In this document: positions 8,638 to 18,579 of the stretch, piece after piece
Layout: each line of letters opens with the position of its first letter
How positions within the stretch are numbered: the first letter of the stretch is position 1
Assembly (NCBI GenBank): GCA_024640255.1
Contig: JAHEFI010000012.1
Span: forward strand, 1 to 64,000
Direction: 5' to 3'
DNA from: Bacteroidota bacterium
GTDB lineage: Bacteria; Bacteroidota; Bacteroidia; Chitinophagales; Chitinophagaceae
Length of the DNA: 64,000 nt
The notes under the pieces: generated by a model
Databases searched by the model: none
The model's input: the letters and a program-made list of their open reading frames with translations, nothing else
Told to the model about the DNA's origin: nothing
Program-made: the position numbers and the translations under genes

Positions 8638-10662
8638 ATGCGTACAGTAATATTAACTTCCATTTTATTTTGTTTTGCTTGGAGTGTAAATGCACAATCC
8701 AACAATGATAAATTATTTAAAATGGCCTCCAATGAGTATAAGAATTTAAGATATGCTTATGCTATTCCATTGTTTAAGGCAAGTTTAAAAGAAGACCCTA
8801 AAAATATAGTTGCTTTGACTTCTTTGGCAAATTCATATAAAATAAACAATCAGTATGATAGTGCCATTAAGTATTTTGAATTAGCCAAATCAATGGGTGC
8901 GAACGTAGGCTCCAATTTAGCAGAATTATTTGCCAATAAGGGTAACTATTCAAATGCCTTAAAAGAGAAATCAGTATATACTCTAAATGAAGCTAGATAC
9001 AAGGGTTTTGAAAATATTGAACAATTCAAAATAGATTCTTTGGATTACACTTTACAATATTTAAATGTAAACACTCCATTTAATGAAAATGCAGTTGTTC
9101 GTTATAATAATTCTATTGTATTTGAATCTAATAGAGCAAATAAAATTAAAGGAACAAATGAATTTGGATGGGATGCATCAGCATTTTCCAAATTATACAC
9201 AACCAATAATTTAGCTATTACTAGTTGGGATTCAGTGAAAAGAGCAGATTGGGTAGAAAAAACTCCTACAGCTGCCTTATCTGATTTAACAGCAGTCACA
9301 AGTAATGATAATACAACATTCTCTAAAAAATATGATTTCAAATCTATTCCCTTTAACGATGAAGGGGTAATCTTGTTTGATAAAGACTTAAGTGCTAAAT
9401 ACAATGTGGGAGCAATTAGTTTTACAGCAGATAGTGGAACCGCTTATTTTACTAGAAATTTAGTTAATACCAATAAAGTACATCAATTAGAAATTTGGTC
9501 AGCTTCAAAAATTGCTGGCTCTTGGACTAATTTGACTAAATTAAGCTTTAATAATAATGACGCTTCATATGCACATCCATCTATTAGTGCTGATGGAAAT
9601 ACTTTGTATTTGATTAGTGATCAAGTGGGTGGACAAGGTGGAACAGATATCTATTATACAAAGAAAGATGCCAATGGTCAATGGGGTGGTTTAATCAATG
9701 CTGGTATCATTGTTAATTCAAACGCGAATGAATTGTATCCAATTGTATCAGAAGGAGAATTATATTTTAGTTCAAATGGACATGCAGGCTTAGGAGGGTT
9801 AGATATTTATAAAGCAGTTACTTCTAATGGTAAAATTACTTCTATTGAAAATCTAGGCTATCCAGTTAATAGTAGCATGGACGATATGTCCTATTCAAAA
9901 CAAGGATCTAAGGGATATTTTGTTTCAAACAGATATGGATCTGATGATATCCTTTCTTTTGATTATAAACTAGTCAAGGTTTTATTAAAAGGTAAGGTTG
10001 AATTAAGTGATGGAACCAAGCCGGTGATAAAAGTTAATTTATTCAATAATGCCAATACATTATTGGAATCAGTAAATACGGATTTGAACGGTTTTTATTC
10101 AGTGTATGTTAGACCCAATAGATTTTTTCAAATTCAGGCAATTGAACCTAAGGGCAATAAAGCCGATGCTGCAATAAATTCAAAAGGTTATACTGGAAAT
10201 CCAACATTGGGTTATAGTAAAACATTGAATACACTTATTATTAATATGCCAGCGCCTCCACCTCCAGTGGCAGAGAAAGTAAGCTTTAAAAATATCATTG
10301 ATTCATTGAAATCTTTAACAGCTGATTATGTAGTATTCCATCATGATTTTGATAAAGTTACTTTAGAGAGAAGCCATAAAGCGGCTTACAAGAAATTACA
10401 AGCTAGAATCAAACAATTAAAAGGTGCTAGAATAGTAGTAGTATCTGCTGCAGACTGTAAAGGTTCAGATGAGTACAATGAAAAATTATCTGCTAGAAGA
10501 TCTACTTACTTAACCAATAACTTACAAACAAAGGCTAAGTTGAATACTTATATTTCATTACATGTAGGTGAGCGAATCTTAGCTGAGCCATGTGACGAGA
10601 AGGCAAGTAGAAAGCAACAATTAGAGAATAGGTATAGCTATATTTTTATTGAAAAGAACTAG
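8638..10662 (+). CDS. OmpA-family protein with TPR and beta-propeller regions
   Basis: A 674-aa exported protein. The order is: signal peptide (about 1-19, VNAQ); TPR-like helices (about 25-110); a PD40/WD40-like beta-propeller (about 150-440, with repeats such as SADGNTLYLISD and LYFSSNG); a carboxypeptidase-regulatory-like domain (about 447-530); a proline-rich linker (PAPPPPV); and a C-terminal OmpA peptidoglycan-binding domain (about 560-674) with GSDEYNEKLSARRSTYL, close to the NxxLSxxRA motif. It starts 3 nt after the PorP/SprF gene. The architecture resembles PorE/PD40-OmpA proteins of T9SS loci, and it probably anchors the complex to peptidoglycan. Confidence 0.88.
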   Translation: MRTVILTSILFCFAWSVNAQSNNDKLFKMASNEYKNLRYAYAIPLFKASLKEDPKNIVALTSLANSYKINNQYDSAIKYFELAKSMGANVGSNLAELFANKGNYSNALKEKSVYTLNEARYKGFENIEQFKIDSLDYTLQYLNVNTPFNENAVVRYNNSIVFESNRANKIKGTNEFGWDASAFSKLYTTNNLAITSWDSVKRADWVEKTPTAALSDLTAVTSNDNTTFSKKYDFKSIPFNDEGVILFDKDLSAKYNVGAISFTADSGTAYFTRNLVNTNKVHQLEIWSASKIAGSWTNLTKLSFNNNDASYAHPSISADGNTLYLISDQVGGQGGTDIYYTKKDANGQWGGLINAGIIVNSNANELYPIVSEGELYFSSNGHAGLGGLDIYKAVTSNGKITSIENLGYPVNSSMDDMSYSKQGSKGYFVSNRYGSDDILSFDYKLVKVLLKGKVELSDGTKPVIKVNLFNNANTLLESVNTDLNGFYSVYVRPNRFFQIQAIEPKGNKADAAINSKGYTGNPTLGYSKTLNTLIINMPAPPPPVAEKVSFKNIIDSLKSLTADYVVFHHDFDKVTLERSHKAAYKKLQARIKQLKGARIVVVSAADCKGSDEYNEKLSARRSTYLTNNLQTKAKLNTYISLHVGERILAEPCDEKASRKQQLENRYSYIFIEKN

Positions 10663-10687
10663 TAAATAGCATAATTTTTAGTCGATT

Positions 10688-10721
10688 AAAAAGTCCTACA
10701 TTTTTTTGTAGGACTTTTTTT
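10688..10721 (+). terminator. Rho-independent terminator of the adhesin operon
   Basis: AAAAAGTCCTACA pairs with TGTAGGACTTTTT around a T-rich loop and is followed by a T run. It lies 25 nt after the OmpA gene and separates it from the carbohydrate operon. Confidence 0.9.
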
Positions 10722-10749
10722 GTAACTTTCTATATAAAGCGATTGCCTA

Positions 10750-13566
10750 ATGAGTAGAAGGTGCAAAATATTAAAGTTTTTTTATACTTTAATTATAATA
10801 CTGTTTAGCCTGCCCTTAGAGGCTCAAAAATTAAATAATATTAATTTTTCAAAAGACAGTATGTCTTTTTCGGGGTTATTATTGAACAAAAAAGTATTTA
10901 GCAAAGTTAATAATATAGTTAGTTATAGTTTAATTAAAAAGAATATATCTATTCCTGATTCTTTGAATAGAAATTACATAAATTTTCAAATTCAACAAAT
11001 TGCAAGATATAAAGAAGGTATTAGGATTAAGCTTAGGTTCAACAATATTAGCTCTGATACAATTATTTTACACAATGTAGTTCCATTTTCTGTACAAAAT
11101 AGTCAGGTTTATATAACAGGGAAAGGCAATCATTCACTTTCAAGAACACATTTATTTATTCCAGATAGAAACCCAGTAAATATAATTGTCCCAGATAATG
11201 CTTGGGAATTAGGCTATAATACCACTTTTTTAAAAGATAGTATTTCATTATATGGTTTCTCTAGAAGGAATAAATCCTCCTTACAAAATGGTAAGGTAAA
11301 AAGATTTGAAACTATTTTATATCCAGCAGGGACTATAGAATACACCATTTGGTTAGAACCATATGTTGGTAACTGGCAGTCCGGATTATTAAAGGTATTT
11401 AGAGATCGTAAATTATACGATGTTGACAATTTCAATGATAGTTTATATAAAAGACCTGACTTAATGTGGATGAGAAATGCCTACACTATGCACTTAATGA
11501 TGGCATGGGATAAGTTTTTCTATGATCCAATAGAGAAAAAGTATTCAATTAAAGATTTTCTTCAAAGAGGTAATCAATTATATGGTGGTGATGACATTAT
11601 TTCTATTTGGCCAACTTGGCCAACTTTGGGGCTGGATCAAAGAAATCAATTCGATTTATTTAAGGATTTACCTGGCGGATTGGATAGTATTAAATCAATC
11701 AGTAATCTTTTGATTCGTCAAAATAAACATCTTTTTGTTTCCTATAATCCTTGGGACATAGATACCAGAAATTTAAGTCATTATACAGGTCTAGCTAAAT
11801 TAATTGATCAAACCAATGCAGATGGAGTTGTGTTAGATACCTATGGCAGCTCTACTGATTCTTTGCAAATGGCAGCTGATAGCGTTAGAAAAGGAGTTAT
11901 TATGTATAGTGAAGGAATGGCTGTGCCTAAAGATATGCAAGGCATAATATCAGGAAGAGTACATAATGCTTTATATTATCCTCCAATGCTGAACCTTAAT
12001 AAATTTATACAACCTGGATTTTCAATTTTCAGAGTGGCAGAATTATATAAAGAACCTATTCAAAGAGAATTTTTGACTAGTTTCTTTAATGGTTATGGAA
12101 CGGAGGTAAATATTATGGCACCTGGACAACCAGAATGGGTAGATGAACAATATAAAACCCTAGGTAAAACCACTCAAATTTTAAGACTGTTATCTGATAA
12201 TTTTAATAGCAATCAATCCAGCTTTTTAATTTCTACTTTTAAAGATAGTATTTGGGTCAATAAATGGCCAACAGAAGAATCTGAAGTGTATACAATTTAC
12301 AGCATTATACCTTCTGGTTTTAAAGGACCACTTTTTAAAACTAAATTCAAAGAAGGACATCATTTTGTTGATTTGTATAATCATGAATTAATAACTCCTA
12401 TTTTTGAGTTAGGGGATGCCAATTTAGAAGTTGAAACTGCTGCATTTCATTCAAAGTATTTGGGTACTAACAATGAAGGTGCTGTTGGATGTATTGCTCA
12501 ATTGCCCATACTGTTTTCTGCAAAACAAATTCAAAGTAAAATTTCTATACAAGTCAATAAAACACTGCCAAAAGCAGAATTTTGGATATACACTTCTAAT
12601 ACTCAAAAAGACCCATTAAAATTTGAGTATCAATCTCAGTCAATTGATATTGGAGATATTAAATCAAGATTCGAAGGGAAAATAATTATTCAAGTAATTC
12701 AAAAATTTTCTGACAGGTATAAATTATTAGATGAAAACATATTAGTCATCATTCCTGGAACTCCTGTCATCAATAGATCTAATCCTATAATAAATGCGCC
12801 AATAGTCGTAAATAAAAAAGGGATGGTTCAAATTCCATCAGGTAAATTTGTATTTAAGCAAACACATGGAGATAATTTTATACCATATCCTTATTTTTTA
12901 GATACCAATCAAATTGACATGAATAGTTATTGGATGGATCAAAGTCCAGTAACAAATGAACAATTCTTGGATTTTATAAAAGCTTCAAATTATAAACCAT
13001 CCGATACTACTAATTTTTTAAAACACTGGGTCGGAGGTAAGCCTGAATTATCAGATTTACACAAACCGGTTGTTAACATTAGTTATGAAGACGCAAGTAC
13101 TTATGCTAGATTTTATAATAAAGAATTGCCAACAGAGATAGAATGGCAATATGCTGCTCAGACTTCAAGTTTAAATGAATGGCCTTGGAAACAAGAAATA
13201 CCTGTTACAAGAGAGTATGAAGAAATAACCAATACTTTAAGTGTAATTAAATTAAAAGGAATCGACTCTTTATATGCCAATTTAGGTAATGGTATATTAG
13301 ATACTGTTGGTTCTTATCCTAAAGGGATTAATCCATATGGCTTATTAGACTTAGTGGGTTCTGTATGGCAATTAACTAAAGACAAATATAAGTCAGGAAG
13401 TTATGAGTATATTATAATGAAGGGAGGTAGTTATTTTAAACCTTCTGGTAGTTGGTGGTATGTGCAAGCAGGTCCAAGAGAACTTACGTACGCACAATAT
13501 TTATTAAGGGTAAGTGAAGGATTTGAACGAAATTCAACTGTTGGATTTAGATGTATATCAAAATAA
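10750..13566 (+). CDS. Exported glycosidase-like protein with C-terminal SUMF1/FGE-like domain
   Basis: A 938-aa exported protein (signal peptide about 1-26, ending LEAQ). Residues about 30-220 look like a beta-sandwich. Residues about 230-540 look like a TIM-barrel glycosidase, with aromatic loops (IWPTWPTLGLDQ) and acidic candidates in DGVVLDTYG (D363) and MYSEGMAV (E388). From about residue 692 it is a SUMF1/FGE-type domain (MVQIPSGKFVF, DQSPVTNEQF, LPTEIEWQYAAQ, LLDLVGSVWQLT, IMKGGSYF, GFRC). The usual FGE cysteine pair before GFRC is absent (WWYVQAGPREL there), so formylglycine formation is unlikely and a binding role is more plausible. The GH family was not identified. It is first of a three-gene operon with 6- and 11-nt gaps. 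Confidence 0.7.
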   Translation: MSRRCKILKFFYTLIIILFSLPLEAQKLNNINFSKDSMSFSGLLLNKKVFSKVNNIVSYSLIKKNISIPDSLNRNYINFQIQQIARYKEGIRIKLRFNNISSDTIILHNVVPFSVQNSQVYITGKGNHSLSRTHLFIPDRNPVNIIVPDNAWELGYNTTFLKDSISLYGFSRRNKSSLQNGKVKRFETILYPAGTIEYTIWLEPYVGNWQSGLLKVFRDRKLYDVDNFNDSLYKRPDLMWMRNAYTMHLMMAWDKFFYDPIEKKYSIKDFLQRGNQLYGGDDIISIWPTWPTLGLDQRNQFDLFKDLPGGLDSIKSISNLLIRQNKHLFVSYNPWDIDTRNLSHYTGLAKLIDQTNADGVVLDTYGSSTDSLQMAADSVRKGVIMYSEGMAVPKDMQGIISGRVHNALYYPPMLNLNKFIQPGFSIFRVAELYKEPIQREFLTSFFNGYGTEVNIMAPGQPEWVDEQYKTLGKTTQILRLLSDNFNSNQSSFLISTFKDSIWVNKWPTEESEVYTIYSIIPSGFKGPLFKTKFKEGHHFVDLYNHELITPIFELGDANLEVETAAFHSKYLGTNNEGAVGCIAQLPILFSAKQIQSKISIQVNKTLPKAEFWIYTSNTQKDPLKFEYQSQSIDIGDIKSRFEGKIIIQVIQKFSDRYKLLDENILVIIPGTPVINRSNPIINAPIVVNKKGMVQIPSGKFVFKQTHGDNFIPYPYFLDTNQIDMNSYWMDQSPVTNEQFLDFIKASNYKPSDTTNFLKHWVGGKPELSDLHKPVVNISYEDASTYARFYNKELPTEIEWQYAAQTSSLNEWPWKQEIPVTREYEEITNTLSVIKLKGIDSLYANLGNGILDTVGSYPKGINPYGLLDLVGSVWQLTKDKYKSGSYEYIIMKGGSYFKPSGSWWYVQAGPRELTYAQYLLRVSEGFERNSTVGFRCISK

Positions 13567-13572
13567 TTAACT

Positions 13573-15537
13573 ATGAATAAAATAGTAAAACAATTAAAAT
13601 TTTTCATTTTAAGTGCAATTCCCTTTCTCGGTTTTGCCCAAAAAGTAAAAATAGAACCAGTAAATTTTTCAAAAGTTATTATCAATGATCAGTTTTGGAA
13701 ACCAAAAATGGAATTAGTAGCTACTAAAACATTAGACGCTTGTATTTTTCAAACTGAACAAAAAACTGGAAGAATTAGAAACTTCGAAAAAGTTGCAAGA
13801 AAAAAGGGGGAGGCTCATGAAGGAGTTTTCTATGATGATTCGGATGTATTTAAAGCTATTGAGGCTATGGCTTATGCAATTAAAACAACTAAAAATTCAA
13901 TTTTAGAAGCAAAGGCAGATGAATGGATTGATAAAATTGTAGCAGCTCAATTACCAGATGGTTATTTAAATACATATTATACTTTAACTGGATTGGATAA
14001 GCGCTGGACTGATATGAGTATGCATGAGGATTATAATGCAGGACATATGATAGAGGCTGGAGTGGCATATTATGAAGCAACTGGCAAGAGAAAATTATTA
14101 GATGCCTGTATAAAATGGGCAAACTACTTTGATTCTATTTTTGGACCAGGAAAAAAAGACTGGGTTACTGGACATCAGGAATTAGAATTGGCTTTAGTAA
14201 AATTATATCGAGTTACAGAGGACAAAAAATATCTACAATTAGCAGATTGGTTATTATCTGAAAGGGGTAAAAAATTAGCTATTGGGTATACTTGGAGCGA
14301 TTGGAAAGATACTTTATATGCTCAAGACGGGTTGCCTGTAAAACAACAGAAAGAAATTACTGGTCATGCAGTTAGGGCAATGTATTTGTATACTGGCGCG
14401 GCTGATGTTGCAGCACATACTGGCGACTTAGATTATTTAAAAGCTATGCGTAATGTTTGGGAGGATGTGGTTTTTAGAAATATGTACATTACTGGCGGTA
14501 TAGGTTCTGCGGGAACCAATGAAGGATTCACAAATGATTATGATTTACCTAATGAACAAGCTTATTGTGAAACTTGTGCATCAGTGGGGATGGTTTTTTG
14601 GAATCAAAGAATGAATAGTTTAACTGGGAATGCTGAATATATAGATGTTCTTGAAAGAAGTTTGTACAATGGTGCATTAGATGGCTTGTCTTTAAGTGGA
14701 GATAGATTTTTTTATGGTAATCCTTTGGCATCCAATGGTAAACACTCTAGAAGAGAATGGTTTGGTACTGCTTGTTGTCCAGCCAATATTGCTAGATTAA
14801 TTTCTTCTTTGGGTAATTATATATATGGATATAAGAATGATAAGATTTATGTGAATTTATTTATTGGGAGTCAAACCACTTTTAATTTACCTAAAGGTGA
14901 CATGAAATTTTCCATGAATACTAATTATCCTTGGGATGGAAATATTCAATGTACTCTTAGTATGAAAAAGAAAATGAATGCAACCATTGCATTTAGATTA
15001 CCTGGATGGGCTAATGGTACCGTTGCACCTGGTAGTTTATATTCTTTTTCAGAAATAAATATTACAAAGCCAATCTTGCTTATTAATGGAGTGCCTGTTC
15101 AATATCAAATGGAAGATGGGTATGTTATGGTGAATCATGATTGGAAAGACAATGATAAAATTGAATATCAATTACCCATGAATATCCAAAAAGTAGTTTC
15201 AAGAAATGAGCTCAAGTATAATAATGATAGGGTTGCTTTTCAAAGAGGCCCATTAGTATATTGTATTGAAGGAGCAGATAATAATGGAAAGGCATGGAAT
15301 ATTATTGTCCCAAGTAATCTAAATTTTATTAAAGAAGAATTTTCTGTTTTAGATGAAAAAGTGGTTAGTTTGGTGGCTAATTTACCTGCCATTCAGATTA
15401 ATATGAATGGAACCTCAGTAACAAATGAAATACAAAAAATTAGAGCCATACCTTATTATACTTGGTGTAATAGAGGTAGTAATGCTATGCAGGTATGGAT
15501 CCCAAGAAGCTTTAAAGACATAAAAGTTAATTATTAA
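13573..15537 (+). CDS. Glycoside hydrolase family 127 protein (beta-L-arabinofuranosidase type)
   Basis: A 654-aa exported protein (signal peptide about 1-22, GFAQ). It has the GH127/DUF1680 (alpha/alpha)6 barrel followed by beta domains. The characterised family member HypBA1 uses a Cys nucleophile, a Glu and a zinc held by cysteines. The matching residues are present: E333-T-C335 (in YCETCASVG) and C401-C402 (in TACCPANIA). The expected reaction is release of beta-L-arabinofuranose from plant glycans or hydroxyproline-linked arabinosides, but GH127 also holds other activities. It is the middle gene of the carbohydrate operon. Confidence 0.9.
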   Translation: MNKIVKQLKFFILSAIPFLGFAQKVKIEPVNFSKVIINDQFWKPKMELVATKTLDACIFQTEQKTGRIRNFEKVARKKGEAHEGVFYDDSDVFKAIEAMAYAIKTTKNSILEAKADEWIDKIVAAQLPDGYLNTYYTLTGLDKRWTDMSMHEDYNAGHMIEAGVAYYEATGKRKLLDACIKWANYFDSIFGPGKKDWVTGHQELELALVKLYRVTEDKKYLQLADWLLSERGKKLAIGYTWSDWKDTLYAQDGLPVKQQKEITGHAVRAMYLYTGAADVAAHTGDLDYLKAMRNVWEDVVFRNMYITGGIGSAGTNEGFTNDYDLPNEQAYCETCASVGMVFWNQRMNSLTGNAEYIDVLERSLYNGALDGLSLSGDRFFYGNPLASNGKHSRREWFGTACCPANIARLISSLGNYIYGYKNDKIYVNLFIGSQTTFNLPKGDMKFSMNTNYPWDGNIQCTLSMKKKMNATIAFRLPGWANGTVAPGSLYSFSEINITKPILLINGVPVQYQMEDGYVMVNHDWKDNDKIEYQLPMNIQKVVSRNELKYNNDRVAFQRGPLVYCIEGADNNGKAWNIIVPSNLNFIKEEFSVLDEKVVSLVANLPAIQINMNGTSVTNEIQKIRAIPYYTWCNRGSNAMQVWIPRSFKDIKVNY

Positions 15538-15548
15538 AAAAAAATTAT

Positions 15549-18542
15549 ATGAAATATTCTAAACTATTTAGTAGCTCTATATTCTTATTTTTATCAATAT
15601 GGTTGAATGCTCAGGTCTCCAAAGCACCAGCATACCCATTGATAACCCATAACCCTTATTTTAGTATTTGGTCTTTTACTGATACTTTAAATAATCAAAA
15701 CACCAAACATTGGACCGGCGCTGAAAATGCTTTAAATGGTGAAATCAAAGTAGATGGGATTGCCTATTCGCTAATTGGTAAAAATAATGCCAAATTGGCC
15801 TTACAAAAAAGCATTGAAATAACTGCTACTCAGACAATTTATGAATTCAATTGTGAAAATGTAGATGTTAAATTGGTTTTTACTTCGCCTTTAATCATTA
15901 ATAATTTAGACCTTCTGTCTAGACCAATTTCATATATTACTATTAGTGCGAGCGCAAATGATAAAAAACAACATAGGGTACAACTTAAAGTAAGTGCATC
16001 TAGTCATTTTGTAGTGAATACACCTGATCAACCAGTTGAAACCAAACAATATTCATCAGACAATCTTAACATTTTAAAAGTAGGTTCAGTTGAACAACCT
16101 ATTCTTAAAAAATCAGGTGATAATTTAAGAGTAGATTGGGGGTATGGTTATATGGCTTCTTCAAAAAATGATTCTAAACAATTCTTTTTAAAATCAGAAG
16201 GTGCTGGTAATGCTTATGATTTGACTACTGTATTTAATGAGGAATTAATTAACGAAAAAGAAGTGTCTCATGTAATAATGATTGGATTTGATGAATTATA
16301 TGAAGTCCAATACTTTAAAGAAAATTTACTTCCTTGGTGGAAACTTGCAAAAAGTATAACTATGGAAAAGTTATTAGTGCAAGCTCAAAAAGAGTACCCT
16401 TCTGTCATTCAACAATGTAATCTTTGGGATAAAAAAATATGGAAAGAAGCTTATTCAGCTGGGGGTAAAGAATATGCCGATTTATGCATAATGGCTTATA
16501 GGCAATCAGTTGCTGCACATAGTTTAGTGAAAAGCACTCAAAATGGAGATCTATTATTTTTGTCGAAAGAAAATTTTTCAAATGGTAGTATCAATACTGT
16601 TGATGTAACTTATCCATCTGCTCCACTTTATTTGCTTTACAATCCTGATTTATTAAAAGGGATGTTGAATGGCATCTTCTATTATAGTGAAAAAAGTGGA
16701 TTGTATAAACAGCCCTATGCCGCACATGACCTAGGAACCTATCCAATTGCCAATGGACAAACTTATCCGGAAGGAATGCCAGTTGAAGAATCTGGCAATA
16801 TGATCATCCTTACAGGAGCCATTTGTTCTATTGAACAATCTGGTGCATATGCTTTAAAACATTGGGAGAGTTTAACTACTTGGGTTAATTTTTTAGAGAA
16901 AGAAGGTTTAGATCCTGCAAATCAACTTTGTACGGATGACTTTGCTGGCCATTTAGCCAGAAATGCTAATCTTGCAATAAAAGCAATAGTAGGTATCAAG
17001 TCTTATGCAATGATGGCAGATATGCTAGGCAAGAAAGAAATTGCATTAAAGTACAATACAATGGCAGATGATTATGCTAAAAAGTGGCAAAAATTAGCCG
17101 AGGCTGGTGATCATTATGCTTTAACCTATAACGATAAAAATACCTGGAGTCAAAAGTATAATTTAATATGGGATAAAATTTTAGGATATCATTTATTTCC
17201 TCAATCCGTTTATAATAAAGAAATCGCCTATTATTTAACAAAACAAAATGAGTTTGGTTTACCATTAGATAGCAGAAAAACATATACAAAATCTGATTGG
17301 ATTTTATGGACTGCTAGTTTAGCAAACAATGAAAAAGATTTTGAATCATTAATTCATCCTGTTTATCATTACGCAGTCAATACAACTAGTAGGGTGCCTC
17401 TAAGTGATTGGCACGAAACTTTAAATGCAAAACAAATTGGATTTCAGGCAAGAAGTGTTGTTGGAGGTTATTTCATAAAGGTACTTGCTGATAAATTAAA
17501 GAGTAATCAAAAACAACATATTGTCGTAACAAATTTTGGAGTGTTTAAAAATGATCCAGTCAAACTTTTTACAATTGTTAATAAAAATGGAAATTTTATT
17601 AAAATCACTAATTACGGTGGTATTTTAACGAATTGGTCTGTACCAGATAAAAAAGGTCAACAAGCTTCTGTGGTAGTGGGATTAGATAGTCTTGCTAATT
17701 ATTTACAGGATCCACCTTATTTTGGTGCTTTAATTGGTAGGTATGGTAATAGAATAGCCAAGGGCAGATTTACATTAAATAATTCAAATTATCAATTGGC
17801 TACTAACAATGGAGAAAATCATTTACATGGAGGTGTTTTTGGTTTTGATAAAGTTATTTGGACTCCAATGATCTTAAATGATTCTAGTATCCAATTACAT
17901 TATATTAGTAAAGATGGAGAAGAAGGGTATCCAGGTAATTTAAATGTTGATGTAATTTATAGATACTCCAATTCGGATGAATTAATTATTGAATATAATG
18001 CAACTACTGATAAATCAACTCCTGTTAATTTAACCAATCATTCTTATTTTAATTTAACTGGTAATTTTAATCAAAGTATTTTAAATCATTCTTTACAAAT
18101 AACTGCACAAGGATATACTCCAGTAGATAATGGATTAATTCCCACAGGAGTTATTGAAAATGTAATGAACACGCCATTTGATTTTACTAGACCATACTTA
18201 ATTGGTGATAGAATTAATAAAGTAGAAGGTGGTTATGATCACAATTGGGTACTTTCTAAAAAAAATAACGAGCTGTCAGTCATTGCTGAATTATATGATA
18301 AAACTTCTGGAAGAAAAATGCAAGTAAGTACCACAGAAATTGGATTACAGTTTTATGCTGGTAATTTTTTGGATGGTAAATTTAAAGACCAATCAGGCGC
18401 TACATTATTTAAACATCATGCACTTTGTTTGGAGACACAACATTTCCCCAATTCACCTAATCAACATAATTTCCCAACAACCATTTTAAAGCCAGGGCAA
18501 TTGTATAAAAGTAAAACGGTTTACAAGATGAGTATTCTGTAG
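15549..18542 (+). CDS. Glutaminase-like (DUF5127/DUF4965/DUF1793) protein fused to aldose 1-epimerase
   Basis: A 997-aa exported protein (signal peptide about 1-21, LNAQ). Residues about 25-660 match the DUF5127-DUF4965-DUF1793 family often called glutaminase A-like (APAYPLITHNPYFSIW, GTYPIANGQ, EESGNMIIL, DDFAGHLARNANLAIKAI), probably a glycoside-hydrolase-like (alpha/alpha)6 fold. Residues about 666-997 form a full-length galactose mutarotase with its key residues: HLHGG (H758, H760), NHSYFNLTG (H831) and the catalytic Glu in CLETQHFP (E962). Such families are normally separate proteins. The fusion suggests that a released sugar is anomerised on the same polypeptide in the periplasm or at the surface. 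It is last in the operon; no SusC/SusD pair is adjacent. Confidence 0.82.
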   Translation: MKYSKLFSSSIFLFLSIWLNAQVSKAPAYPLITHNPYFSIWSFTDTLNNQNTKHWTGAENALNGEIKVDGIAYSLIGKNNAKLALQKSIEITATQTIYEFNCENVDVKLVFTSPLIINNLDLLSRPISYITISASANDKKQHRVQLKVSASSHFVVNTPDQPVETKQYSSDNLNILKVGSVEQPILKKSGDNLRVDWGYGYMASSKNDSKQFFLKSEGAGNAYDLTTVFNEELINEKEVSHVIMIGFDELYEVQYFKENLLPWWKLAKSITMEKLLVQAQKEYPSVIQQCNLWDKKIWKEAYSAGGKEYADLCIMAYRQSVAAHSLVKSTQNGDLLFLSKENFSNGSINTVDVTYPSAPLYLLYNPDLLKGMLNGIFYYSEKSGLYKQPYAAHDLGTYPIANGQTYPEGMPVEESGNMIILTGAICSIEQSGAYALKHWESLTTWVNFLEKEGLDPANQLCTDDFAGHLARNANLAIKAIVGIKSYAMMADMLGKKEIALKYNTMADDYAKKWQKLAEAGDHYALTYNDKNTWSQKYNLIWDKILGYHLFPQSVYNKEIAYYLTKQNEFGLPLDSRKTYTKSDWILWTASLANNEKDFESLIHPVYHYAVNTTSRVPLSDWHETLNAKQIGFQARSVVGGYFIKVLADKLKSNQKQHIVVTNFGVFKNDPVKLFTIVNKNGNFIKITNYGGILTNWSVPDKKGQQASVVVGLDSLANYLQDPPYFGALIGRYGNRIAKGRFTLNNSNYQLATNNGENHLHGGVFGFDKVIWTPMILNDSSIQLHYISKDGEEGYPGNLNVDVIYRYSNSDELIIEYNATTDKSTPVNLTNHSYFNLTGNFNQSILNHSLQITAQGYTPVDNGLIPTGVIENVMNTPFDFTRPYLIGDRINKVEGGYDHNWVLSKKNNELSVIAELYDKTSGRKMQVSTTEIGLQFYAGNFLDGKFKDQSGATLFKHHALCLETQHFPNSPNQHNFPTTILKPGQLYKSKTVYKMSIL

Positions 18543-18553
18543 TTTAATTTATC

Positions 18554-18561
18554 TATCTTCG
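18554..18561 (+). promoter_or_regulatory. Putative -7 element (TATCTTCG)
   Basis: One mismatch to TAnnTTTG; it lies 18 nt before the ATG at 18580, with the usual gcgcc-like start region after it. Confidence 0.35.
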
Positions 18562-18579
18562 CGCCTTATTGACCAATTT

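Noticed and set aside
10750..18542. A classical polysaccharide-utilisation locus
   Set aside because: No SusC, SusD, SGBP or regulator gene is present beside the three enzymes.
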